From assembly GCA_949293245.1 (NCBI GenBank), contig CASFCS010000003.1, positions 1 to 64,000 of the forward strand: 64,000 nt of DNA, in the 5' to 3' direction. The stretch comes from an uncultured bacterium (GTDB taxonomy: Bacteria > Bacillota > Clostridia > Oscillospirales > Oscillospiraceae). Below, piece by piece: positions 1 through 7,759 of this stretch. Below the pieces are notes generated by a model. The model saw only the letters and a program-made list of their open reading frames with translations, searched no databases and was not told where the DNA came from. Made by a program: the position numbers and the translations under genes. The stretch's first letter is position 1. Every line of letters begins with the position of its first letter.

Positions 1-97
<97 letters not shown>

Positions 98-102
98 AAA
101 GA

Positions 103-136
103 AGAGGGTCTGGTCGACCAGACCAGTCCCTCTTTT
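103..136 (+). terminator. Terminator after 5S rRNA
   Basis: AGAGGG (103-108) pairs with CCCTCT (128-133) around the inner palindrome GGTCTGGTCGACCAGACC, followed by TTTT. It separates the 5S gene from the tRNA cluster. Confidence 0.75.
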
Positions 137-140
137 GTAT

Positions 141-216
141 TCCTCAATAGCTCAGTTGGTAGAGCATGCGGCTGTTAACCGCAGGGTCGTTGGTTCGAGT
201 CCAACTTGGGGAGCCA
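141..216 (+). tRNA. tRNA-Asn (GTT)
   Basis: A full cloverleaf is visible. Acceptor TCCTCAA (141-147) pairs with TTGGGGA (206-212), the anticodon loop is CTGTTAA with anticodon GTT, the T-loop is TTCGAGT and CCA is encoded (214-216). First tRNA after the 5S gene. Confidence 0.97.
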
Positions 217-223
217 GAAAAGC

Positions 224-270
224 GGCTTGCCGCCACACAGTCGTGACGGCAAGCCCTCTTTCTTCTTTTT
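224..270 (+). terminator. Terminator between tRNA-Asn and the next tRNA
   Basis: GGCTTGCCG (224-232) pairs perfectly with CGGCAAGCC (247-255) and is followed by a T-rich tract. Confidence 0.7.
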
Positions 271-285
271 GATGTGGAACGGCAT

Positions 286-362
286 GGGCCTTTAGCTCAG
301 TTGGTTAGAGCAGCCGGCTCATAACCGGCCGGTCCACGGTTCGAGCCCGTGAAGGCCCACCA
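286..362 (+). tRNA. tRNA with CAT anticodon (Met or Ile2)
   Basis: Acceptor GGGCCTT (286-292) pairs with AAGGCCC (352-358), the discriminator is A and CCA is encoded. The anticodon is CAT. The body resembles the Firmicutes tRNA often assigned as Ile2 (decoding AUA after lysidine modification by TilS) at least as much as elongator Met. Sequence alone, read by eye, does not settle which amino acid it carries. Confidence 0.9.
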
Positions 363-365
363 TAT

Positions 366-441
366 AGGGGTATAGCTCAGCTGGTAGAGCAGCGGTCTCC
401 AAAACCGCGTGCCGAGGGTTCGATTCCTTCTGCCCCTGCCA
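366..441 (+). tRNA. tRNA-Trp (CCA)
   Basis: Acceptor AGGGGTA (366-372) pairs with TGCCCCT (431-437). The anticodon loop CTCCAAA gives anticodon CCA, and the 3' CCA is encoded. Confidence 0.96.
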
Positions 442-481
442 GAAGTCAACAGCACCCGCTGATTTTATATACGCCATTTAT

Positions 482-558
<77 letters not shown>

Positions 559-583
559 TTTCGGATGCAATCGCGTCCGATGT

Positions 584-659
<76 letters not shown>

Positions 660-664
660 ACAAG

Positions 665-702
665 AAGCACTTGAAACTGCCGGTTTCGAGTGCTTTTTGT
701 TT
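665..702 (+). terminator. Element-borne terminator behind tRNA-Thr
   Basis: AAGCACTTGAAAC (665-677) pairs with GTTTCGAGTGCTT (683-695), followed by a T-tract. The element brought its own terminator, replacing the host one now found at 11235-11270. It also faces the converging integrase gene. Confidence 0.7.
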
Positions 703-759
703 TGTATTCATAACTTTCTTTTGACTTCCGGCATTTTGCCGAAGACCGAATTTTCGAGA

Positions 760-781
760 AAACCGACACAGAAACCGACAC
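760..781 (+). repeat. Candidate integrase arm-type sites, left end
   Basis: Two direct copies of AAACCGACAC (760-769 and 772-781) lie just inside attL. The same pair recurs in the same orientation inside attR (11026-11035 and 11037-11046). Paired direct repeats near each end are typical arm sites for the N-terminal domain of tyrosine integrases. The assignment is by position and repetition only. Confidence 0.6.
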
Positions 782-809
782 CGACAGCAAAAATGAGCCG
801 GACAGGGAC

Positions 810-2006
810 CTATCCCTGCCCGGCTTTTTCTATTGCCTCTCGGACAATTTGTGCGGCCTGGCTGATGCTCTCCTCGCTGGCATGAGTGTACATTCGAAGG
901 GTGACGGCTTTGTCGCTGTGGCCTAGGGCTTCGGACACGCTGGCCACATCGGCCCCGTTGGTAATTGCAATGCTGGCGAAGGTGTGACGGAGCTTGTGTG
1001 GGTGCAGATCAGGGACGCCGCACCGCTCCGATAGCTTCTTCAGATAGCGGGTTGGGCTCTGCGGGTGCATGGGCTCAGGGCCTGTCTCCTGGGTGAAGAT
1101 ATAGGCACTGATGGCCTTCCGGGCCTGCTGGCCTCGGAGCTGCCGCAGCAGAGCCAGAGTGGCGACGCCTGCGTAGACAGTCCTGGTGCGGCCGTTTTTC
1201 GGCGTATCCAGATATACCCCTTTTGCCGCGGTATAACAGAGATTCCCTGATACCGTGATCGAGCCGTTGGCGAAGTCCACGTCTTGCCAGCGGAGGGCGC
1301 AGCACTCTCCCCGGCGTATGCCGGTGTCGATCAGCAGGTGAACCATGGCTCGCCATTTCAGCGGCTCCGCCTCTAGGGCCTGGAATAGCCTTTGAACCTC
1401 GGCAGGCGTGTACGCCTGAGGCCCCTCTGCCGTTGCCTCGCTTTTCCTGGGTTTTGGCCGTTCCACCTTGTCCATGGGGTTGCGGTCAATCATGTCGCCC
1501 AGGTAGGCCATTTTGAAAAAGCTATGCAGAATCGTGTAGACTTTGATGACAGTGGAATGGGCCTTTCCCTCAGCCTGGATGTCCAGGAGCAAGGCGGTGA
1601 TCTGGGCCGGGGTGATCTCCGGCAGCTTGAGGTCACCAAGGGCGGGGTAAATCTTCTTATCCAAGTAGCTCTGGTAATTGGAGCGGCTGTTCTCGCTCAT
1701 GGTGACAGCCTTAGACGGCATGAAAACCCGCTCGCCGTATTGGCGGAGGGTGAGGATCTTGGCGGCCTCAGTTGCTGCCTGGGCTTCCCGCTCCCGCTGT
1801 TCCGACCGGCTGATGATCTCCCCGGCGTCGCTCTGGCGCTCAAACTCTGCGGCCACAGCGGACAGCTCCCGCTCTATAGCTTTCCGGCTCCAACCGTCCG
1901 GAGGATACCAGCGTCGCGTCAAGCGGGACTTTCCCCGGCCACGGCTGACGGAGATCTCATAGAACACCCGACCGTCTTTCGTTTTCAGCTTTCGTGTTGA
2001 CGGCAT
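810..2006 (-). CDS. int: Tyrosine-type site-specific integrase
   Basis: This 398-residue enzyme should catalyse integration and excision of the element at tRNA-Thr. An N-terminal basic arm-binding region (about 1-60) is followed by a SAM-like core-binding domain (about 85-185) and the catalytic domain (200-380). The visible catalytic set is complete: R231 in TGIRRGE, K270, H337-x-L-R340, H363 in LGHSD and nucleophile Y373. It reads toward attL and lies directly inside it. The paired AAACCGACAC repeats at both ends are its likely arm sites. Length and motifs fit an active phage or ICE integrase. Confidence 0.96.
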   Translation of the reverse strand: MPSTRKLKTKDGRVFYEISVSRGRGKSRLTRRWYPPDGWSRKAIERELSAVAAEFERQSDAGEIISRSEQREREAQAATEAAKILTLRQYGERVFMPSKAVTMSENSRSNYQSYLDKKIYPALGDLKLPEITPAQITALLLDIQAEGKAHSTVIKVYTILHSFFKMAYLGDMIDRNPMDKVERPKPRKSEATAEGPQAYTPAEVQRLFQALEAEPLKWRAMVHLLIDTGIRRGECCALRWQDVDFANGSITVSGNLCYTAAKGVYLDTPKNGRTRTVYAGVATLALLRQLRGQQARKAISAYIFTQETGPEPMHPQSPTRYLKKLSERCGVPDLHPHKLRHTFASIAITNGADVASVSEALGHSDKAVTLRMYTHASEESISQAAQIVREAIEKAGQG

Positions 2007-2008
2007 AC

Positions 2009-2599
2009 CTAACCTCCTGTATGCTCCGCTTTCGCATCAAGGATAGCCCGCAACAGATTTATAATTCGCTCGCTAAAAAGTGCATTAGCCTGATCATCAG
2101 GAAGAGAAACGACAAAGCCATGCTCCTTTAGCGTGTCGACACATGATAGATAATCGCTAGACCCTTCAAACGATGGATCTGTGGTTATACCCATAAGGCC
2201 AACATATTTCACACATAAAGCCAGAAGCAGATCAAATTGCGGATTTTCGAGCAGATAGGTCAGTAGCGAAATCCTGGCATCATATGGCGTTTCCTTGCTC
2301 AATTCATGCAAAGTTCTCAAATATTGCACCGCTTTTGGCGATAAGCCAAGTTCATCCGCTGCAGCCGGAACCGGATGAGGATCCGCTGACAAACCAAGCA
2401 ACCAGTCCGCAGATACTCTGGAGCTTCGACATATCTGCATCAGCGTTTCGGAATCCGGTATTCTATCCCCGTTCAGATAAAATCCTGCTGTTTGACGTGA
2501 TAAACCCAATCTTTTAGCAAAGTCTGTAACCGATTCGCCCCCCTGAAGCTTTTTCAGTCGCTCTTTCATTACGGGCAACCGTCCCTCTTTCTCCTCCAT
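2009..2599 (-). CDS. cI-like XRE-family repressor
   Basis: A 196-residue protein with an N-terminal helix-turn-helix (about residues 20-70; ESVTDFAKRLGLSRQTAGF followed by a typical XRE recognition region). The C-terminal part is helical with no recognisable peptidase catalytic residues, so RecA-stimulated self-cleavage is not evident. It has a good ribosome site (GGAGG, just upstream of 2599). It is transcribed with the integrase and diverges from the early genes, and an imperfect palindrome sits on the opposing promoter (2665-2700). It is the likely switch that keeps the element quiescent. Confidence 0.88.
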   Translation of the reverse strand: MEEKEGRLPVMKERLKKLQGGESVTDFAKRLGLSRQTAGFYLNGDRIPDSETLMQICRSSRVSADWLLGLSADPHPVPAAADELGLSPKAVQYLRTLHELSKETPYDARISLLTYLLENPQFDLLLALCVKYVGLMGITTDPSFEGSSDYLSCVDTLKEHGFVVSLPDDQANALFSERIINLLRAILDAKAEHTGG

Positions 2600-2653
2600 A
2601 ACACACCTCCAAATGCTCGGTTAGTATTATTAAAAATAATTTTGCTCCGGTTG

Positions 2654-2683
2654 TTGACATTGCTATTGTTGTTGCGGTACAAT
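2654..2683 (+). promoter_or_regulatory. Early rightward promoter of the element
   Basis: TTGACA (2654-2659) and TACAAT (2678-2683) are spaced by 18 bases, directed to the gene at 2740. The -10 box lies inside the palindrome at 2665-2700, so repressor binding there would block transcription. Confidence 0.75.
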
Positions 2684-2700
2684 TATAGCGCGACGACAAT
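2665..2700. promoter_or_regulatory. Candidate repressor operator (palindrome)
   Basis: ATTGTTGTTGCG (2665-2676) and CGCGACGACAAT (2689-2700) are inverted copies with two mismatches around a 12-base centre that contains the -10 box. The position between repressor and early genes fits an operator for the divergently encoded cI-like protein. Confidence 0.65.
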
Positions 2701-2739
2701 CCGAGCGTCAAGAAATTTTTTTAGAACGGAGGAGATTTC

Positions 2740-2925
2740 ATGGCAAATGAGGCGGTACGAGTGTCCGCAAAGCGGGCAGGTGTGCGACTGTGGGAAGTTG
2801 CCGACTACTGCGGCATGGCTGACTCTACACTCAGCCGGCAGTTGCGCAAAGAGCTACCCAAGGAGAAGCAGATGGATCTTTTGGCGGCAATCAAAGCGAT
2901 TGCGGTACAGAAAGGCGGGCGGTGA
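2740..2925 (+). CDS. Small HTH-like early regulator
   Basis: A 61-residue protein that is the first gene of the early operon, behind GGAGGAG. The segment EVADYCGMADSTLSRQLRK reads as a helix-turn-helix with a recognition helix. Position and size suggest a Cro-like or excision-control regulator, but no family could be assigned with certainty. The next gene starts two bases after its stop. Confidence 0.72.
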   Translation: MANEAVRVSAKRAGVRLWEVADYCGMADSTLSRQLRKELPKEKQMDLLAAIKAIAVQKGGR

Positions 2926-2926
2926 C

Positions 2927-3139
2927 ATGGAGACAGGGAAACTGGCGGCGCCCTTCATGAAAATCAAGGATGCCTGCGCGGCGACAGGATTAAGTTGCTA
3001 CTTCCTTCGTCAAGGCTGCCGGAATGGCAGCGTCCCCCATATCAAGAGCGGCCCGACGTACTACGTGAACGTCCCTGCTCTGCTGGAGCAGCTGGGGGTA
3101 CCGCCTCAGACCGAGGCCGGAGCACCTCAGGGGAGGTAA
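2927..3139 (+). CDS. Excisionase-like / MerR-type small DNA-binding protein
   Basis: A 70-residue protein starting at ATG 2927, just after the previous stop. Its pattern (ACAATGLSCYFLRQGCRNG, then a hydrophobic strand and PALLEQLGV) resembles the excisionase-type winged HTH in which a helix pair is followed by 'G.vPhik.G..y.vn...l...L'. It is a good candidate directionality factor for the integrase. The assignment is from pattern only. Confidence 0.68.
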   Translation: METGKLAAPFMKIKDACAATGLSCYFLRQGCRNGSVPHIKSGPTYYVNVPALLEQLGVPPQTEAGAPQGR

Positions 3140-3143
3140 CCGC

Positions 3144-3299
3144 ATGACGGCAGGAAAAAATAAAGCCCGCCCCAGCGGCGCAACGCTAGGGCGAGCGATG
3201 GAACCGGGGCGGGCAGGAAAATCTGGCCTCCAATTCCAAGACTATTCTAGCACAGAAGATTTTGACCGTTTTAGGACGGAGGGAAAGGTGGGTCGTTAA
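3144..3299 (+). CDS. Small hypothetical protein
   Basis: A 51-residue reading frame starting at ATG 3144, preceded by GGGGAGG at 3131-3137 with normal spacing. It continues the early operon. It has a basic N-terminus and an acidic, aromatic C-terminal half (QDYSSTEDFDRFR). No family is recognised. Confidence 0.45.
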   Translation: MTAGKNKARPSGATLGRAMEPGRAGKSGLQFQDYSSTEDFDRFRTEGKVGR

Positions 3300-3302
3300 T
3301 AG

Positions 3303-3404
3303 ATGGCCGAGCGCAGAATGTTTGCAAAATCCATTATTAATTCCGGCCGCTTTCTCCGTATGCCGCCAACCCATCCGGATCTTGATAATGCCAGGAGGCG
3401 GTGA
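3303..3404 (+). pseudogene. 5' remnant of a phage replisome-organizer gene
   Basis: This 33-residue frame starts MAERRMFAKSII and continues with FLRMP. That is the hallmark N-terminus of Firmicutes phage replication initiator/replisome organizer proteins, which are normally 200-300 residues. Here it ends at TGA 3402. The next gene is a different replication-type protein, so the leader is probably a deletion remnant. Confidence 0.55.
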
Positions 3405-3410
3405 TGGTGA

Positions 3411-4043
3411 ATGGGGTATGGATTTATGATGTTGCCATCGTACTATGAGGCCATTCGACCACTCCCGGACGACCAAAGGTTGGCTTTATATGACGCCATC
3501 ATGGACTATGCGTTTCAAGGGGTAGAGCCTGTGGATTTGTCACCGATTCTAAACGGCTACTTTGTTCTGCTGAGGCCCAATATTGACAGCTCATCCAGCC
3601 GCTATGCTGCGTCGGTTGAAAACGGGAAAAAGGGAGGACGACCGCCCAAGCCAAAACCCAGTGAAAACCCGGCAAAAACCCAGGCAGAACCCAGCGAAAA
3701 CCAAGAGAAGGAAAAGGAGAAGGAGAAGGAAAGGGAAAAGGAAACGGAGAGGGAGTCTATTGCTGCACCCGCTTGTGGGAAAAAGAAACGACAAAGCTTT
3801 GCTCCTCCAACATTGGAGGAAGTAGCTGCCTATGTCCAGGAGCGAGGAAGCAATGTTGACCCACAGGGTTTCATAGACTTCTACGCAGCCAAGGGCTGGA
3901 TGGTTGGCAAAAGTAAAATGGTCGACTGGAAAGCAGCATGCCGAAACGCTGAGAAGTGGGAGCGATGGCAAAGGCCAAGTACCAGAAATGATGTCAGGAC
4001 CGCTTCGGATTATGAAAGCGGCGATGACTTCTTTGCACGATAG
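3411..4043 (+). CDS. DUF6291-like phage replication protein
   Basis: A 210-residue protein. The N-terminal ~70 residues (SYYEAIRPLPDDQRLALYDAI, then YFVLLRPNID) match the DUF6291 pattern found in phage and ICE replication modules. A very charged Lys/Glu linker (about 85-120, including an EKEKEKEREKE run) joins a C-terminal helical domain ending in WKAACRNAEKWERW, a common end of phage replication organizers. Start choice is open among GTG 3411 and ATGs at 3426/3429. It precedes a DnaC-like ATPase, so it probably recruits the loader to the element origin. Confidence 0.78.
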   Translation: MGYGFMMLPSYYEAIRPLPDDQRLALYDAIMDYAFQGVEPVDLSPILNGYFVLLRPNIDSSSSRYAASVENGKKGGRPPKPKPSENPAKTQAEPSENQEKEKEKEKEREKETERESIAAPACGKKKRQSFAPPTLEEVAAYVQERGSNVDPQGFIDFYAAKGWMVGKSKMVDWKAACRNAEKWERWQRPSTRNDVRTASDYESGDDFFAR

Positions 4044-4058
4044 AGAGGGGTGTACTGG

Positions 4059-4895
4059 ATGAATGTTGACCTTAGCCGGCTGATGGCCACGGAGGAGAAG
4101 CCCGGCGACTATGTAGGAAGCGATGGTCTGCTGCACTGCGGCAAGTGCCACACACCAAAGCAAATGTGGCTGTCCTTTGATCCATCTACCGGAGGAAAGA
4201 AGCAGACGCTGGTACATACGGCCTGCAAGTGCCAGAAAGAGGCCAGGGAGGCAGAGCGGGAGCGGGCCGAACATGAGCGGTTTCTGCAAGATATGGCTCG
4301 GCGCCGGGAGGATGGGATCTCATGTCCGGATGGACTGCGCTACACCTTTGCAGAGGATGACCGAGCCCAATCGCGGATATCCGATGCCTGCCGGCGGTAT
4401 GTGGATCGCTGGGAGGAGATGAGGGCCGAAAACATTGGAATTTTGTTCTATGGCACCGTGGGAACCGGAAAGAGCTTTTATTCCTCCTGCATTGGGAATG
4501 CGCTGCTTGAGAAGCATGTCCCAGTTGCAGCCACAAACTTTCCCCGCCTGCTAAATCTGCTGCAGGGCACGATGGACAGGCAGAAGCTTCTTGATCGGCT
4601 GTCTATCTACAAGTTGCTTATCATTGACGATTTGGGCGTAGAGCGGGATAGCCCCTATGCAGCCGAGCAGATATTCAATATCATTGATGCCCGCGCCAGC
4701 TCCAGGCTGCCCGTGATCGTGACCACAAACCTGACACTGGAGGAGCTGGAACACCCCACCTCCATGCAGCACGCCAGAATCTATGACCGGGTGCTGGATA
4801 TGTGCCCCATGTCCCTTAAGATGGTCGGCCAGAGCCGGAGGAAAGGAAATGCTGAGCGGAGGAAACGGCTTGCCCAGCAGATTCTTCTGGAGTAG
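4059..4895 (+). CDS. DnaC-like helicase loader (AAA+ ATPase)
   Basis: A 278-residue protein when started at ATG 4059, which is correctly spaced from GAGAGGGG (4043-4050). The N-terminus has CGKC...CKC, a probable zinc site. The ATPase domain has Walker A GTVGTGKS and Walker B LLIIDDLG, then a sensor region (VIVTTNLT) and a C-terminal arginine (IYDRVLDMC). It should load the host replicative helicase onto element DNA and is the best-preserved part of the replication module. Confidence 0.9.
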   Translation: MNVDLSRLMATEEKPGDYVGSDGLLHCGKCHTPKQMWLSFDPSTGGKKQTLVHTACKCQKEAREAERERAEHERFLQDMARRREDGISCPDGLRYTFAEDDRAQSRISDACRRYVDRWEEMRAENIGILFYGTVGTGKSFYSSCIGNALLEKHVPVAATNFPRLLNLLQGTMDRQKLLDRLSIYKLLIIDDLGVERDSPYAAEQIFNIIDARASSRLPVIVTTNLTLEELEHPTSMQHARIYDRVLDMCPMSLKMVGQSRRKGNAERRKRLAQQILLE

Positions 4896-4934
4896 CGAGG
4901 GCCCCAGGGCAAGCGGCAGGAGGGAGTAATCGGA

Positions 4935-5387
4935 TTGGGTAAGCATTTCACGATAGACGCAGACTTCTGGACGAACGCAGCTGTGGCGGATTCGTTCTCT
5001 GCGGAAGAGAAGTTTCTTTATCTGTTCCTGTGCACAAACAAACACCTTTCCATGTGCGGATGCTGCGAGATCAGCACAAGAACGATTGCCATCGAAACCG
5101 GCCTGGAGGGATACATGGTAGAACGCGCCCTGTCCAGGCTTCAGAAGGAGCATGGAGTTGTGTGCCGGGATGAAGAAACGAGGGAGCTGCTCTTAGTAAA
5201 CTGGATTATGAACAACTGGAACAGATCCCCCAAATGGAGGAAGCGAGTAACCAGCGACATCTCAGAAATCAAGAGCCAGCGGCTACGGAGAGTTGCCAAC
5301 GCCCAGCTCTTGAAGGCTCAGGAAGAAAGTGAGCAGGCAGAAAGAGCCGGATTAAGGCCAGGATTCCGCACCAACTTTAGGCCCTAG
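4935..5387 (+). CDS. DnaD-like N-terminal replication domain protein
   Basis: A 150-residue protein with a TTG start behind AGGAGGG. The N-terminus (FWTNAAVADSFSAEEKFLYL, then CEISTRTIAIETGL and RALSRLQKE) is the winged-helix domain of phage replication organizers related to DnaD. The C-terminal half is basic and helical and lacks the second DnaD domain. It continues the replication operon. It may work with the DnaC-like protein or be a truncated organizer. Confidence 0.72.
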   Translation: MGKHFTIDADFWTNAAVADSFSAEEKFLYLFLCTNKHLSMCGCCEISTRTIAIETGLEGYMVERALSRLQKEHGVVCRDEETRELLLVNWIMNNWNRSPKWRKRVTSDISEIKSQRLRRVANAQLLKAQEESEQAERAGLRPGFRTNFRP

Positions 5388-5596
5388 GGAGACAAGTGGC
5401 GATATATAGAAAGGCATTGTGGGCTGTTGCAACGCCATTGCAGACCCTGTGCGAAGCGGTATAGGGGACGCAAGGTACTGTGACGGCCCCTACCCAAAGG
5501 GTGCGGGCTCGCCGACCCCAAAAAACGCATAGTTAGTACATCGAAAAAAGGACAGGTTTAGTTGAAAAAGTTTCAAATTTTGAAGGAGAGGTTGCT
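5388..5596. other. Non-coding gap inside the element
   Basis: There is no convincing reading frame. The stretch holds GTTGCAAC (5426-5433) and a G/C-rich inverted segment (TAGGGG near 5462, CCCCTA near 5489). GTTGCAAC also occurs at 7707-7714 and 10923-10930 in the other non-coding gaps of the element. An origin or small RNA is possible but not shown. Confidence 0.4.
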
Positions 5597-6196
5597 ATGA
5601 ATATCCAAGAAATTTTGAACGCGGCGAAGGAACACGGGGCGGAAGCGGTGAGAGACGTCTTTGCGGAGCTACGCCAGGAGAATCAGGCGATTACCGCTGA
5701 AGCACAAGCTGCTTATGATGCGTATTTTGCCGATGTCCGGCAGCGGGAGGCCAGAATCAGGCAGAGGGTCGAGGCTCTGGGCCAGGAGCGGGACGTCCTC
5801 TCTGAGAAGATCCGCACCATGCGCCCCGCTCTTGTGGCGGCGACTGTCGAAGGGGACACAGAGACGGTAAGCAGAATCCAGGGTGATATGGCGGATATAG
5901 AGGCTCAGAAAGCGGCGCTGACGGTGCAAATTGAACTTCTGTCAGACGCTAAAGTGCCGGGGAGTAAGGAACTTTTCCAGGCGGCCGATTCTAAGCTGAA
6001 GGAGCTGCGCGCGGCCAACGAACAGTACAGGGCGGCGGTGGGGGCGATCCACGATTTTGCAGGGGAGCAGCTGGAGCTGTGGGAGCGAATCGAGGACGAT
6101 ACGGCGTCCAGTACGAAGTACAGTGGTATGGCTAAGAACCAAGGCGGCACTGTCAGATACACAGAGAAGCTGTATGAACATTTCCAGAAGAAGTAA
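5597..6196 (+). CDS. Coiled-coil phage protein of unknown function
   Basis: A 199-residue, almost entirely helical protein with heptad-like charged segments (about 20-150). It has a good ribosome site (GGAGAGG) and ATG. It has no catalytic motif, signal or membrane segment. It lies between the replication genes and a sigma-like regulator. Scaffold-like architecture is all that can be said. Confidence 0.7.
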   Translation: MNIQEILNAAKEHGAEAVRDVFAELRQENQAITAEAQAAYDAYFADVRQREARIRQRVEALGQERDVLSEKIRTMRPALVAATVEGDTETVSRIQGDMADIEAQKAALTVQIELLSDAKVPGSKELFQAADSKLKELRAANEQYRAAVGAIHDFAGEQLELWERIEDDTASSTKYSGMAKNQGGTVRYTEKLYEHFQKK

Positions 6197-6231
6197 GTCC
6201 GCTGTATCTGCGGGAAGGAGGTGAGGCACAG

Positions 6232-6393
6232 ATGATGAGCGAAAAGGAATTTCTGGAGAAATGCCCGGAACTGGCTCTTTACCCTGGGATGCTGGCGAAG
6301 GCGATGGAGAATCCAGAGGCATACATGATAGCTCGCGGGAAGGTAGATGCCAGGGAGCTGCGGGAGAAGTTCAGCGTGGGAAACGGCAATTAG
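6232..6393 (+). CDS. Small hypothetical protein
   Basis: A 53-residue frame from ATG 6232 behind a strong GGAAGGAGGTGAGG. It has a mainly helical composition (EKEFLEKCPELALYPGML, then ARELREKFSV). It is closely spaced after the coiled-coil gene and ends just before a strong hairpin at 6401-6442. Confidence 0.55.
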   Translation: MMSEKEFLEKCPELALYPGMLAKAMENPEAYMIARGKVDARELREKFSVGNGN

Positions 6394-6400
6394 CTCCGAA

Positions 6401-6442
6401 AAGGGGAGAGGGCCGGCAATAGGCACTGGCCCTCTCCCCCTT
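6401..6442 (+). terminator. Hairpin ending the replication operon
   Basis: AAGGGGAGAGGGCC pairs with GGCCCTCTCCCCCTT across a 13-base loop. The T-tract is weak, so termination may be partial. Confidence 0.55.
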
Positions 6443-6490
6443 GTGGTGGATATGGTAATTAAATTCTACCACGAAAGGGGCTTAGGGGCA

Positions 6491-6931
6491 ATGACGAAAC
6501 AACACTTAGACCGCCACCTGGAGCTGCGGCAGCAACTGGCCGCTGACCTGGAATTGCTGGCCTCCCTGGAGGCTGCGGCCGCCCCAAGGGCGCAGCGGCT
6601 GGACGGGATGCCCCATGCCCACGGTGTCAGTGACCCGACGGGCAACCTCGCGGCCGAGATAGCGGATATGCGAGAAACCGTGGCACGGCGCCAGGCTGCT
6701 GTCGCCCACTCGGAGGAGACGGTGGCTGCCTACATCGGCACCATAGAGGACAGCCAAACCCGGATGATTTTCCGGCTTCGGTATGTCCACGGCATGGCCT
6801 GGAAGGAGGTCGCCGCTGCGGTAGGGGGACGGAACACGGAGAACAGTGTCAAGTCCGTGTGTTATCGGTACATAGCCAGAGGCGGGCTGGCACGGATGGG
6901 GCGACCACGGAAAGCGGAGGTGCCGGTATGA
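6491..6931 (+). CDS. Sigma-70 region-4-like late regulator (ArpU/DUF1492 type)
   Basis: A 146-residue protein starting at ATG 6491. The N-terminal two thirds form a coiled coil. The end (DSQTRMIFRLRYVHGMAWKE followed by VAAAVGG) is the sigma-region-4-like helix-turn-helix seen in phage late-transcription activators of the ArpU/DUF1492 group. In complete phages it sits just before the packaging genes. Here only a tail-type gene follows, suggesting that the late module was lost. Confidence 0.75.
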   Translation: MTKQHLDRHLELRQQLAADLELLASLEAAAAPRAQRLDGMPHAHGVSDPTGNLAAEIADMRETVARRQAAVAHSEETVAAYIGTIEDSQTRMIFRLRYVHGMAWKEVAAAVGGRNTENSVKSVCYRYIARGGLARMGRPRKAEVPV

Positions 6932-6998
6932 TGGAAAGCTGCCCCGGTTATTGGACTGAGGCAGCAAAACGAGAACATTTACAGGGGGGTATAGGTTT

Positions 6999-7607
6999 AT
7001 GAGCGATATTGCCCGAAAAAACGGATCGCACGCAGTCTACGGAGGCGTATCGGTCGACATTGCAGAGGAGGGCTTGGATCAGGTAACACAGCTCCTCGCT
7101 GGGTTCCGGGGCGGCGCTTATAAAGTGATGGGGAGCGCGCTGGCCCGGGCCGCCAATTCTGGAAAGACTGTTGCAAAGCGGGAGGCGTCGAAAAAGTACA
7201 CTATCAGCCAAAGCGAGTTTGTAGCACAGACAAAAAATATCAACCATTTTGTCCACAGTGGGAGCGCCCTGTCGGTCGTCTTTGGCTACCGGGGCCACGT
7301 CATCCCCCTTATCAAGTTCGATACCAAGTTTGGGGCGGACGGGAGGGTGCATACCCGCGTCCTGCGTTCCAGTGCCCGGGAGATATTGGACCATGCCTTT
7401 GTTGCACGCATGGGTGGGCATACTGGCGTATTCGAGCGGGAAGGGCCTGAACGTTTCCCAGTTCGGGAGCTATATGGGCCTGCAACGCCGCAGATGATGT
7501 ACTCCGACGAAGAAACCATGGACAAAATCGAGGCCAAGGTGGTGGAGACATACGAAAAGCGTATAGGCCATGAAATCGACGTTATCTTGAACGGCTGGAG
7601 GAGGTAG
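6999..7607 (+). CDS. Prophage minor tail protein Z-like
   Basis: A 202-residue protein with the general pattern of the minor tail protein Z family (GPZ-type): an N-terminal 'LAGFRGGAYKVMGSALARA' helix, then a basic segment and 'KKYTISQSEFV'. It is the only structural-type phage gene found between attL and attR. It is followed by a hairpin and a converging gene, so no tail operon continues downstream. Confidence 0.68.
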   Translation: MSDIARKNGSHAVYGGVSVDIAEEGLDQVTQLLAGFRGGAYKVMGSALARAANSGKTVAKREASKKYTISQSEFVAQTKNINHFVHSGSALSVVFGYRGHVIPLIKFDTKFGADGRVHTRVLRSSAREILDHAFVARMGGHTGVFEREGPERFPVRELYGPATPQMMYSDEETMDKIEAKVVETYEKRIGHEIDVILNGWRR

Positions 7608-7718
7608 TGGACAACTACCGCAAAACCAATTACAGGCGCGGAGAGGGGCGGAGTGCAGCGGGGAGGGCTCCGCCCCAGGTAGGCACCGTACTGGGCCTCT
7701 GCGGGCGTTGCAACAGGG

Positions 7719-7746
7719 AAGGGGAACGGTTATCGCCGCTCCCCTT
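7719..7746. terminator. Hairpin between converging genes
   Basis: AAGGGGAACGG pairs with CCGCTCCCCTTT with one mismatch. It lies between the tail-type gene and the 3' end of the leftward cassette and could serve both. Confidence 0.5.
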
Positions 7747-7759
7747 TGTGCGTTCTATA

